A stretch of DNA of 32,537 nucleotides from Paraburkholderia sp. C35 (GTDB lineage Bacteria > Pseudomonadota > Gammaproteobacteria > Burkholderiales > Burkholderiaceae): the NCBI RefSeq assembly GCF_003121405.1, contig NZ_QBUY01000070.1:1-32537 (forward strand). The letters are read 5' to 3'. Shown here one piece after another: positions 25,601 through 32,537 of the stretch. Each line of letters begins with the position of its first letter. Position 1 is the stretch's first letter. The notes under the pieces are model-generated. The model made no database searches and was not told the origin of the DNA. It saw only the letters and a program-made list of their open reading frames with translations. The position numbers and the translations under genes were made by a program.

Positions 25601-26471
25601 GATGCATCTGTTCGATGCCGCCGTGCAGGCCGTCGCCGAACTCGACGAGCCTGAAGACGTCAATCCGATTCGCGCCCGTGTGCTGCGGGAGCGCGACGCG
25701 TGGATCGCGCGCGGCGTCGCACCCGATGAAGCGCGCAGACGGGCGGGCTTTCGTGTGTTCAGCGCGCGTCCAGGTTCGTATGGCGCGGGCTTGCAGCAGA
25801 TGATCGACACGCGTCAATGGGACACCGACGCCGATCTCGCGAATGCGTATCTGTCGTGGGGCGGTTATGCGTACACGCAGAAAAGCGCGGGCGAAGAAGC
25901 GCGGCACGCATTCGGCACGCGTCTCGCCGCGATGGATGTCGTATTGCAGAACCAGGACAATCGCGAGCACGACGTGCTCGATTCGAACGACTACTACCAG
26001 TTTCAGGGCGGCATGACGGCAGCCGTGCGGCATCTCGCGGGCGCGCAGCCGCATGTGTATCACGCCGATCACAGCAACCCCGATACGCCTCGCGTGCGCA
26101 CGCTGCATGAAGAGATTGCGCGTGTGATCCGTTCGCGTGTCGTGAATCCGAAGTGGCTCGATGGTGTGAAGCGGCACGGTTACAAGGGCGCGGCAGAAAT
26201 CGCGGCGACGGTCGACTATCTGTACGGCTACGATGCGACCGCGCGCGTGGTCGCCGATCATCAATATGCGCTCGTCACCGACGCGTATCTGAACGACGCC
26301 GATACGCGCGAGTTCATGCGCAAGCACAATCCGCATGCGTTGCATGGTGTCTGCGAGCGGTTGCTCGAAGCGATGCAGCGCGGGCTCTGGCAGCAACCCG
26401 GCGACTATCGCGCGCAGGTCGAGCAGCATCTGCTGGATAGCGAACAGCATATCGAAGGATCACGATCATGA
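22671..26471 (+). CDS. cobN: Cobaltochelatase large subunit CobN
   Basis: A 1266-residue protein close to the usual CobN length. It inserts Co2+ into hydrogenobyrinic acid a,c-diamide in the aerobic B12 pathway, with ATP hydrolysis by the small and medium subunits. The conserved VVHVGKHGNLEWLPGKSVALS is at about 547-567, and KRRTQAVIVDHLMPPLTRAENYG follows. The C-terminal part has RIDVTLRVSGFFRDAF and YLSWGGYAYTQKSAG, also typical. It starts 10 bases after cobW with an AAGG site. Its stop overlaps the start of the AAA+ subunit gene in ATGA. Confidence 0.97.
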   Translation: MHLLRTVPGGFVDDTQGVIRIDQKPADIVILSSADTTLSLLASVVPRLGEGFPSVRLANVTYLRQPASVDFYIDDVLQHARVVVVDHLGGEAYWPYGIEQVVELAQRKGQTLAMFSGDLQEDPNLLARSTADADLCHQLWRYLREGGAHNAESFMRCIAWRALGWGKEPAPPSPLPAAALYHPARDLATIDDWQARWKPGAPVVAILFYKAHLQAANTAVFDALIDALEARGMNPLPVAITSLKDAISRDVVQQLAAQHNIALVLNTTAFAASAIDDLEPLALAGDAPVMQVILSGGNREDWLKDNHGLNSRDIAMHVALPEVDGRIITRAISFKGLAYRCPHTEVDVVRYQPDHERIAFLAELSERWCRLRIKPNTDKKLALILANYPMSEGRIGNGVGLDTPASVVNILTMLRDEGYRVEDVPANGDALMDTLTQGVTNDPVVRDLRPALQSLALSDYMAHFARLPQPMRDALNAKWGAPEHDPTVRRGRFMIAGWRCGQVFIGIQPPRSREQNDYASYHDAELVPPHAYLAFYFWLRHHFNIDAVVHVGKHGNLEWLPGKSVALSDVCWPDAILGPLPHLYPFIVNDPGEGSQAKRRTQAVIVDHLMPPLTRAENYGPLQDLERQVDEYYDALMVDPRRAKLLRKTILDTIVTHRLHEELSLAAPSNLDAEDELLTRVDAWLCELKEAQIRDGLHTFGQSPEGVQRRDTLLALGRFPIGDGQGAKAGLIDALARDLQVDHLFDPLSADWSAEWNGPRPSILQQVSDAPWRHNGDTRERLELLAASLLDDMCGMLSASAIDVAHELPQASRVVERLRDDVLPRLDACGPHELMHLKRGLEGRFVPPGPSGSPSRGRPDVLPTGRNFYSVDTRAIPTQAAWSLGLKSAQTLIERHLQEHGDYPRAIGLSVWGTATMRTGGDDIAQALALLGVRPKWAPGSHRVTDFEIMPIAAFDRPRIDVTLRVSGFFRDAFANVMHLFDAAVQAVAELDEPEDVNPIRARVLRERDAWIARGVAPDEARRRAGFRVFSARPGSYGAGLQQMIDTRQWDTDADLANAYLSWGGYAYTQKSAGEEARHAFGTRLAAMDVVLQNQDNREHDVLDSNDYYQFQGGMTAAVRHLAGAQPHVYHADHSNPDTPRVRTLHEEIARVIRSRVVNPKWLDGVKRHGYKGAAEIAATVDYLYGYDATARVVADHQYALVTDAYLNDADTREFMRKHNPHALHGVCERLLEAMQRGLWQQPGDYRAQVEQHLLDSEQHIEGSRS

Positions 26472-27517
26472 GCCAGGCTCACGCGCCGCGTGCCGTATTT
26501 CCGTTTTCTGCGTTGATCGGTCAGGCGCCGTTGCAGCAGGCGCTGTTGTTGGCGGCTGTCGATCCTGGCATCGGCGGCGTGCTGGTTAGCGGGCCGCGCG
26601 GGACGGCTAAATCGACGGCAGCGCGTGCGCTTGCTGAACTGTTGCCCGAAGGGCAGTTCGTGACGCTGCCTTTGGGCGCAAGCGAGGATCGCCTGATCGG
26701 TACGCTCGATATCGAATCGGCGTTGCGCGATGCGTCGGTGCGGTTTTCGCCGGGATTGCTGGCGAAGGCGCATCGCGGCGTGCTGTATGTCGATGAAGTG
26801 AATCTGCTGCCCGATGCACTCGTGGATGCACTGCTCGATGTCGCTGCGAGCGGCGTGAATACGGTTGAGCGCGATGGCGTTTCTCACACGCACGATGCGA
26901 GTTTCGTGCTGATCGGCACGATGAATCCGGAAGAGGGCGAGTTGCGTCCTCAACTGACGGATCGCTTTGGCCTGATGGTCCAACTGGAGAACTGTTTCGA
27001 GCCACAAACGCGTCAGGCGATCGTGAAAGCGCGGCTGGCTTTCGATCTGGATGCCGCTGCGTTTCGTGCTTCTCATGCGGCGCGCCAGGATGCACACGTC
27101 GCGCAGATTCGCGACGCTCGTGCGGCATTGGCGCATTTGTCGTTCGACGATTCCGTGCATGCTCGGGTCAGCGAGTTGTGCATTGCTGCCGGTGTGGACG
27201 GCTTGCGCGCCGATCTGGTGATGCTGCGCGCGGCCCGTGCGCTTGCCGCGCTTGAACAAGCCGGTGCGGTGAGTGTCGAGCATGTTGATCGTGTCGCGGA
27301 ATCGGTGTTGTTGCATCGGCGCCGACATGATGAAAGCGCGGCTCACGCTCCTCACGATGCGCGGCAATCGCCGCAGTCTCCTCAAGACCCTGCTTCAACC
27401 GATAGCGCAACTGCTTCGGCTGAAAGCGATTACGGTTATCTCCCACCTGAGCCTGTTGGTATGTCGCGTGTCGCGGGCATCAAGGGCGTCATTCCTCTCG
27501 ACTCAAAAAAACGCTGA
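26468..27517 (+). CDS. chlD: AAA+ cobaltochelatase subunit (ChlI-like; N-terminal part of ChlD)
   Basis: A 349-residue AAA+ ATPase of the magnesium-chelatase type. Walker A GPRGTAKST is at 42-50, Walker B VLYVDE at 105-110, sensor-1 GTMNPEEG at 150-157, and the arginine finger is in LTDRFG (Arg166). After the helical domain (to about 310) comes a Ser/Pro/Ala-rich tail, which looks like the linker of ChlD that joins AAA+ to VWA, not the end of ChlI. The stop lies one codon after an A-AAA-AAA slippery heptamer, and the next frame leads into a VWA protein. So this frame may make the small subunit on its own and the medium subunit after a -1 shift. Its ATGA start overlaps cobN. Confidence 0.92.
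   Translation: MSQAHAPRAVFPFSALIGQAPLQQALLLAAVDPGIGGVLVSGPRGTAKSTAARALAELLPEGQFVTLPLGASEDRLIGTLDIESALRDASVRFSPGLLAKAHRGVLYVDEVNLLPDALVDALLDVAASGVNTVERDGVSHTHDASFVLIGTMNPEEGELRPQLTDRFGLMVQLENCFEPQTRQAIVKARLAFDLDAAAFRASHAARQDAHVAQIRDARAALAHLSFDDSVHARVSELCIAAGVDGLRADLVMLRAARALAALEQAGAVSVEHVDRVAESVLLHRRRHDESAAHAPHDARQSPQSPQDPASTDSATASAESDYGYLPPEPVGMSRVAGIKGVIPLDSKKR
27505..27511 (+). other. Candidate -1 programmed frameshift site (A-AAA-AAA)
   Basis: In the frame of the AAA+ gene the codons are TCA AAA AAA CGC TGA, so the seven A form a canonical X-XXY-YYZ heptamer one codon before the stop. A one-base backward slip continues as ACG CTG AGC CAT into the frame of the VWA gene, which is open from here to its stop at 28188. 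The fused product would be 573 residues (348 plus 225), AAA+ then linker then VWA, the normal ChlD layout. A possible stimulatory stem-loop (CCGCT...AGCGG) lies at 27536-27557, rather far away. Confidence 0.7.
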
Positions 27518-27546
27518 GCCATCGGAAGGGCGCAGCCGCTCGCTTG

Positions 27547-28188
27547 ATGCGCAGCGGTTTTCGGTGGCGACAAGGCGCGGGCAATGCGGCGCGTGACGGT
27601 TCGTCCGGCGCGCGCCGCATCGCATGGCCGTGCACGCTCATGGCGAAGCGCAATACGCCTTTGCTGCCTGAACATCTGCGATTTGTGCATGAAGAGGCCC
27701 GCGGTGGCGTGCTGCATTGTTTCGTGCTCGATTGCTCGGGATCGATGCTGGCCGGGAAAAGGCTTGCGCTCGCCAAAGGCATGCTGGTTGCGCTGTTCGA
27801 CCGCGCGCGGATCGAGCGTCATGAAGTGGCGCTCGTCTGTTTTGGTGGCGAACGTTCGGACGTGCGTGTTGGTCCCGCTGTGCCGCGCGGATGGAATGAG
27901 CGCTGGGTTACGCCCATCGGTGGTGGTGGTGGCTCACCGCTGACGCATGGTGTGGAGACAGCTTCCCGACTACTAGGTCTTGCCGCGCGGCGCAGACCTG
28001 AGCAGCAACGCTGGTTGTGGATTCTTTCCGACGGACGTACGCGTGCTTCGACTGGGCGCCCTGCGGCGGTCGATCACGTCGTGCTGGACGATTTCGAACA
28101 AGGGAAGAACCGATTCGGCCTGTTGCGACAACTCGCGATCGAGTGGGGCGGCGCTTATTTTCCCTGTGAAACATTGATCGATAAGTAG
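27547..28188 (+). CDS. chlD: VWA-domain cobaltochelatase subunit (C-terminal part of ChlD)
   Basis: About 213 residues with a von Willebrand A domain (from about residue 55). The MIDAS motif is FVLDCSGSM, followed by the conserved GGGGGSPLTHGVETASRLL with the MIDAS Thr and then WILSDGRTRAS. It corresponds to the C-terminal half of ChlD/CobT, which bridges the AAA+ ring and the large chelatase subunit. The first 50 residues are basic and linker-like, and the frame is open upstream through the slippery A run. The ATG at 27547 and a TTG at 27544 have no well-placed ribosome binding site: a GGAAGGG is 16 bases away from the ATG. Translation by -1 frameshift from the upstream gene is therefore a good alternative to independent initiation. 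Confidence 0.85.
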   Translation: MRSGFRWRQGAGNAARDGSSGARRIAWPCTLMAKRNTPLLPEHLRFVHEEARGGVLHCFVLDCSGSMLAGKRLALAKGMLVALFDRARIERHEVALVCFGGERSDVRVGPAVPRGWNERWVTPIGGGGGSPLTHGVETASRLLGLAARRRPEQQRWLWILSDGRTRASTGRPAAVDHVVLDDFEQGKNRFGLLRQLAIEWGGAYFPCETLIDK

Positions 28189-28676
28189 AAGATAAATTAC
28201 CGACGCCTCTCCGGCGTGCTGCGTCCATAGTTTTCCCCTGCCTCTTTGCCACCTCGGTTTTCATCCGCATTCCGTGTTCACCGTGGTGTCCTCGTCTTTC
28301 TATCCTCCAATCAGACTATTTTCAGTCTGAACAAATTGTTTCGATTTCTAAAGCACCGCGATGGTGGCGTCTTGCATCGAATTCAGATGCTGTGACGTAG
28401 GAAAGTTTCGAAATATTGAGGTGTAGTTTCGCAATCGGACTCGTCCTATTCGACATCTTCGAATACTTCCATATCTTGCGTGAGCCAGGTGTGGTTGCTA
28501 TTTGATCGTCCCGCGTGTTTATCAAGATTGTATGGCGTGGCTCGATTGCGAGTGTCTGAATAGTGCCGAAGCGGGCGGTTATGTGCGCTGTCAATAAGGC
28601 CAGATCGATCAGATAGCAAAGTGCGGAATGTGGGGTTGATTGAAAACGCAACTGATTCATATATATAGGATAACGA
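28189..28676. other. AT-rich intergenic region before the adhesin gene
   Basis: A 488-base gap with clearly lower GC than the flanking genes. A small hairpin (ACGCC, 5 bases, GGCGT, 28203-28217) follows the chelatase gene but has no T-run. A second inverted repeat (TCAGACT, 6 bases, AGTCTGA) lies at 28311-28330. A TATATATAGGA stretch precedes the adhesin start and supplies an AGGA site 6 bases before the ATG. A minus-strand frame at 28322-28660 is not convincing as a gene. The region probably holds the adhesin promoter. Confidence 0.55.
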
Positions 28677-31600
28677 ATGAATAAGACTTATCGGTCAGTC
28701 TGGAATGAATCGACTGGTACCTATGTAGCGGCGCAGGAAACGGCTCGTGCGCGCGGCAAGAAAGCAGGCGGAAAGGCGGCACTGGCAACTGCCGTTGTCG
28801 CGGCGGGAGCGGGCTTCAGCGTCTTCTCCGGCAGTGCGTTCGCACAGTCCAGCCCGTACAGCTATGGTGGCGTAGAAGTATGTGGTCCCGTGTCCGGTAA
28901 GTCGTTGGGCATTAGCAACAGCGGCAATGATATAGCGTGTACCACCTCGAACGATATGAGGTTCTCGCTAACCAACGCTGGGGATCCAAATACCGGGGGG
29001 AATGGTACGCCGTACGCCACTGCACGTGTTACGGGCTATGGGAGTGGTCTCCTAGAATTGAAGGGTAATGCCGGTATCAGCATTCTGAATACCGTCACAA
29101 TGAACAACAACAAGATCACTAACCTGGCCGCGGGCACGATCTCCGCCTCTAGCCAGGATGCGGTGAACGGCTCGCAGATTTATGGGCTGCAGGCGCAGGT
29201 CAACAATATGTCGGCCGGTGGTTCCAGTACCAAGTACTTCCACGCGAACTCGACGCAGGCGGACTCGGTGGTAGCGGGTACGGAGTCGGTGGCGATCGGC
29301 GGTGCCGCGAGCGCAGCGACGGCGAACTCGGTCGCGCTGGGCTCGAACTCGGTAGCGAATTCGGCGACGCTGGGCACGGCGGGCTTCGCGCCGGTTGGCG
29401 GCACGTCGATATCGGCTTCGACGGCAGCAGGCGGTGAAGTATCGGTTGGCGCCGCAGGCAAGGAACGTCGCATCACGAACGTTGCCGCAGGCTATGCGGC
29501 AACGGATGCGGTGAACCTGAGCCAGTTGATGGCCGAAGACGCAAAGGTCAACGGTGTCTCGAACAACGTTGTTAACCTGAGCAACACCGTCAATAACATC
29601 AGCGGCAGCATCACGAGCATCAACAACCAGGTGACGAATATCGTCAATGGTGGTGGCATCAAGTACTTCCATGCCAACTCGACCCTGGCTGATTCGACGG
29701 CATCGGGTGCGAACGCGGTGGCGATCGGCGGTGCTGCGATGGCGACGGCCTCGAACTCGGTAGCATTGGGTTCGAACGCAACGACGACGGCGAACCTGTC
29801 GACGACGGCATTCAATCCAGGCAATGGCACGCTGTCGGGTGCGACGGCATCGGGTGAAGTGTCGGTGGGCAATGCGAGCCTGAATCGTCGCCTCACCAAC
29901 GTGGCAGCCGGTTCGGCGGCGACGGACGCAGTGAACGTGAGCCAGTTGCAATCGGAAGACGCAAAGGTCAACGCGGATGGCACAGCGACGGCGGCGGCAC
30001 TGGGTGGCGGCGCAAGCTACGACCCGACGACGGGCAACATGAGTGCACCGACGTACATCGCTGGCGGCACCACGTATAACAACGTGGCTGGCGCGATCAC
30101 GAACCTCGATGGCCGTGTGACGAACATCAACAACCAGGTGACGAATATTGTCCACGGTGGTGGCATCAAGTATTTCCATGCCAACTCGACCCTGGCTGAT
30201 TCGACGGCATCGGGTGCGAACGCGGTGGCGATCGGCGGTGCCGCAATGGCAACGGCGTCGAACTCGGTAGCATTGGGTTCGAATGCAACGACCACGGCGA
30301 ACCTGTCGGCGACGGCATTCAATCCGGGCAATGGCACGCTGTCGGGTGCGACGGCATCGGGCGAAGTGTCGGTGGGCAATGCGAGCCTGAATCGTCGCCT
30401 CACGAACGTGGCAGCCGGTTCGGCCGCAACGGACGCGGTGAACGTGAGCCAGTTGATGGCAGAGGATGCAAAGGTCAATAACGTTAGCAATAACGTCAAT
30501 TACCTTAACAACATCGTCAACAACATCGCGAACGGCGGCGCGAACATGAAGTACTTCCAGGTGAATTCCTCCCTGGCGGCTGCATCGGCAAATGGCACGG
30601 ATAGCGTAGCAGCGGGTCCGGCAGCGACGGCGAGCGCAAGCAACGCAGTGGCGCTGGGTGCGAACTCGATGGCTGATCGCGCGAACACGGTGTCGGTGGG
30701 TTCTTCTACCTTGCAACGTCAGATCGTGAACGTGGCGGCGGGCCAGCAAGCCAACGATGCCGTCAACGTCTCGCAGCTTTCGGGCGTGACGGCGGCGCTG
30801 GGTGCGGGTGCATCGGTGGCGGCAGACGGTTCCATCGTGAAGCCGGCATACGTTCTGTCGAATCAGACGTACTCGAATGTGGGTGATGCGCTGAGCAACA
30901 TCTACAGCGGCATGGGCAATCTGCAGGAGGGCATCAAGTACATCCGGTTCGGTGCAACCGATGCTACGACCGCGCAGGCTTCCGGTACGGATGCAGTTGC
31001 AATCGGCGGTGGTGCGTTTGCGAGCAACGCGGGTGCGCTGGCGATCGGAGCCGCTGCGCGTGCAACGTATTCGAATTCGGTGGCCATCGGGTATGGTTCC
31101 GTCGCGTCGGGTGCGAACACGTTTGCAGTGGGCGGTCTGGCGGCATCACAGATGCGTCGCATCGTCAACGTTGCTGACGGTATCAACGATACCGATGCCG
31201 CAACCGTGGGCCAGGTGAATTCGGATATTCAGACGGCGATCAGCAATCTGAACCTGAGTTCGTCGCGTTCCCAGTCCACCTTGCTGACGTCGGCGGTGCG
31301 CTCGTCGGGTCTGCTGGGTGCGACATCGTCGTTGACACCTGACCAGCTGATCGTCTCGGGTCCGACGGATAAGGGTAATTCCATCGAGGCCACCGGTACG
31401 GATGCGATCGCCATCGGTCTGGCCACGGCTGCCGACGCGAACAACGCAGTGGCAGTGGGCGGCAACGCTCGCGTCGCGTCCGAAGCGGCGGTGGGTATCG
31501 GGCAGAACGTACAGGCCTACGGCACCAACGCCGTGGCGATGGGTTCGAATGCCGGCGCTACAGGTATCAACGCGATCGTGATCGGCAACAATGCCGCCGG

Positions 31601-32537
31601 TGCAACGGCCAACGACGCGCTCGCCATTGGCAATAATGCTCAGGCAGTCGAGCAGGGTACTGTGGCAATCGGCAAGAACGTCATGGCCTCGGGCACGAAC
31701 AGCGTTGCGCTGGGTTACGCAAGTAATGACGGTGGTCTGACGAACGTCGTCTCGGTGGGCAGCAGCAAGCTGCAACGTCGCATCATCAACGTTGCCGCAG
31801 GTCTGCAACCCACCGACGCGGTCAACGTTTCGCAGCTCACAGGCGTGACGACGGCACTTGGCGGCGGCGCATCCGTCAACCCGACCACGGGCGCAATCGT
31901 CGCTCCGGCCTATACGCTGGCGGGCAGCACGTACGTCAACGTAGCGGCAGCGCTGACCTCGCTGGATACGCGTATCGCTTCGGGTGGTGACGCGCTCGCA
32001 GTGGACTACGATTCGTCCACGAAGGACTCGATCTCGCTGAAGGGCGCAAAGGGCACGAAGATCACCAACCTGGCAGCAGGCGCGGTGAACGCATCGAGCC
32101 TCGACGCGGTGAACGGCGCGCAGCTGTACAACGTGGCGGCATCGACGGCTAACGTGATCGGTGGCGGCTCGACGGTGAAGACCGACGGTACGATCAGCAA
32201 CCCGACGTTCAACGTGGGTGGCTCGACGGTGACGAACGTTGCTAGTGCGATCACGAACCTCGACAACCGCGTGACGGCGAACACGACCGATATCACGAAC
32301 CTGCAGACGCAGATCAACAATGGCGGTATCGGTCTGGTGACGCAGGATGCAACGAGCAAGAACATTCTCGTTGCATCCAAGACGGACGGTTCGATCGTCG
32401 ATTTCACGGGTACGAAGGGTGCACGTGTTCTGACGGGCGTAGCCGCAGGCCAGGTGAACGCATCGAGCCTCGACGCGGTGAACGGCGCGCAGCTGTACAA
32501 CGTGGCGGCATCGACGGCTAACGTGATCGGTGGCGGT
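28677..32537 (+). CDS. Trimeric autotransporter adhesin (YadA-like), 5' part, cut by the window edge
   Basis: An open frame of 1287 codons with no stop, running past the window end. It starts with an extended signal peptide region (MNKTYRSVWNESTGTYVAAQETARARGKK, then a hydrophobic segment ending AFAQ near residue 57), typical of type V secretion. The passenger is rich in Ala, Gly, Ser, Asn and Thr, with YadA-head repeats (AVAIGG, SVALGS). At least six neck motifs of the type RRITNVAAG..ATDAVNLSQL lie at 29466, 29886, 30393, 30717, 31155 and 31776. Stalk-like stretches with V-N-V spacing lie between. The membrane anchor should lie beyond the window. A role in adhesion or biofilm is inferred from the family. 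Confidence 0.95.
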   Translation, partial: MNKTYRSVWNESTGTYVAAQETARARGKKAGGKAALATAVVAAGAGFSVFSGSAFAQSSPYSYGGVEVCGPVSGKSLGISNSGNDIACTTSNDMRFSLTNAGDPNTGGNGTPYATARVTGYGSGLLELKGNAGISILNTVTMNNNKITNLAAGTISASSQDAVNGSQIYGLQAQVNNMSAGGSSTKYFHANSTQADSVVAGTESVAIGGAASAATANSVALGSNSVANSATLGTAGFAPVGGTSISASTAAGGEVSVGAAGKERRITNVAAGYAATDAVNLSQLMAEDAKVNGVSNNVVNLSNTVNNISGSITSINNQVTNIVNGGGIKYFHANSTLADSTASGANAVAIGGAAMATASNSVALGSNATTTANLSTTAFNPGNGTLSGATASGEVSVGNASLNRRLTNVAAGSAATDAVNVSQLQSEDAKVNADGTATAAALGGGASYDPTTGNMSAPTYIAGGTTYNNVAGAITNLDGRVTNINNQVTNIVHGGGIKYFHANSTLADSTASGANAVAIGGAAMATASNSVALGSNATTTANLSATAFNPGNGTLSGATASGEVSVGNASLNRRLTNVAAGSAATDAVNVSQLMAEDAKVNNVSNNVNYLNNIVNNIANGGANMKYFQVNSSLAAASANGTDSVAAGPAATASASNAVALGANSMADRANTVSVGSSTLQRQIVNVAAGQQANDAVNVSQLSGVTAALGAGASVAADGSIVKPAYVLSNQTYSNVGDALSNIYSGMGNLQEGIKYIRFGATDATTAQASGTDAVAIGGGAFASNAGALAIGAAARATYSNSVAIGYGSVASGANTFAVGGLAASQMRRIVNVADGINDTDAATVGQVNSDIQTAISNLNLSSSRSQSTLLTSAVRSSGLLGATSSLTPDQLIVSGPTDKGNSIEATGTDAIAIGLATAADANNAVAVGGNARVASEAAVGIGQNVQAYGTNAVAMGSNAGATGINAIVIGNNAAGATANDALAIGNNAQAVEQGTVAIGKNVMASGTNSVALGYASNDGGLTNVVSVGSSKLQRRIINVAAGLQPTDAVNVSQLTGVTTALGGGASVNPTTGAIVAPAYTLAGSTYVNVAAALTSLDTRIASGGDALAVDYDSSTKDSISLKGAKGTKITNLAAGAVNASSLDAVNGAQLYNVAASTANVIGGGSTVKTDGTISNPTFNVGGSTVTNVASAITNLDNRVTANTTDITNLQTQINNGGIGLVTQDATSKNILVASKTDGSIVDFTGTKGARVLTGVAAGQVNASSLDAVNGAQLYNVAASTANVIGGG
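29619..30455 (+). repeat. Two near-identical 330-bp head-neck modules inside the adhesin gene
   Basis: The stretch 29619-29948 recurs at 30126-30455 with only scattered substitutions, nearly all silent. The distance is 507 bases (169 codons), so the frame is kept. Each copy encodes the stalk end INNQVTNIV, the KYFHANSTLADSTASGANAVAIGG head part and a full neck to AVNVSQL. Such similarity at the DNA level suggests recent duplication or gene conversion. Confidence 0.9.
32084..32537 (+). repeat. Second in-frame direct repeat at the right edge of the adhesin gene
   Basis: The 84 bases 32084-32167 recur exactly at 32453-32536, a distance of 369 bases (123 codons). They encode VNASSLDAVNGAQLYNVAASTANVIGGG. 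The second copy is cut by the window edge, so the repeat may be longer and have more units beyond. Confidence 0.9.

Noticed and set aside
28322..28660. A 112-codon minus-strand frame before the adhesin
   Set aside because: It lies in an AT-rich control region, has no recognisable domain and no clear ribosome binding site; kept as intergenic.
29052..30749. A 565-codon open frame on the minus strand (plus several shorter ones up to 32500) opposite the adhesin gene
   Set aside because: They are shadows of the adhesin frame. The translations are Arg/His/Cys-rich or repeat the same composition and match no family, while the plus-strand frame has a signal peptide, heads and necks.
1..32537. CRISPR arrays, insertion sequences, prophage genes, tRNA or rRNA
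   Set aside because: I looked for spaced direct repeats, transposase or integrase motifs and tRNA TPsiC-arm signatures and found none that hold up.

Overview
The window comes from a high-GC betaproteobacterium, most likely Burkholderiaceae of the Paraburkholderia/Caballeronia/Burkholderia type. This rests on codon use, a DUF4148 gene, a BON-domain lipoprotein-like gene, the GcvA-type LysR regulator and the form of the cobalamin genes. Genus is inference; no rRNA or tRNA is present.

Layout. 1-64: intergenic repeat with a perfect 34-bp palindrome. 144-2401 (minus): amino-acid ABC importer (binding protein and two permeases, no ATPase), divergent from a LysR regulator (2662-3555). 3583-8640: single genes, namely a ChaA-type Ca2+/H+ antiporter, a BON-domain protein, 3-methyladenine DNA glycosylase, a DUF4148 secreted protein, a CBS-domain protein and GTP cyclohydrolase II. 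8713-10883: an NmrA-like NAD(P)-binding protein with a possible small coupled ORF, divergent from an AraC regulator. 10886-14376: a dimethylglycine/sarcosine dehydrogenase-like FAD-GcvT protein, divergent from a DeoR regulator. 14377-15217: a long lower-GC gap. 15218-15904: an orphan OmpR-type response regulator.

15924-28188 is a cobalamin (B12) locus built from two diverging operons, each behind its own cobalamin riboswitch. The minus-strand operon is cobA-cobE/cbiG(C)-cobO-cobB-bluB. The plus-strand operon is cobW-cobN-AAA+ chelatase subunit-VWA chelatase subunit. Together they cover uroporphyrinogen methylation, a,c-amidation, cobalt insertion, corrinoid adenosylation and lower-ligand synthesis. 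A secreted protein made of two related beta-rich halves sits between the riboswitches.

The most interesting signal is at the end of the AAA+ chelatase gene. A canonical A-AAA-AAA slippery heptamer lies one sense codon before its stop. A -1 shift there enters the open frame of the VWA gene, which lacks a well-placed ribosome binding site. One gene could therefore give both the small (ChlI-like) and medium (ChlD-like) cobaltochelatase subunits by programmed frameshifting.

28677 to the window end is the 5' part of a large trimeric autotransporter adhesin (1287 codons, open at the right edge). It has an extended signal peptide, YadA-type head repeats, six clear necks and near-identical internal duplications.
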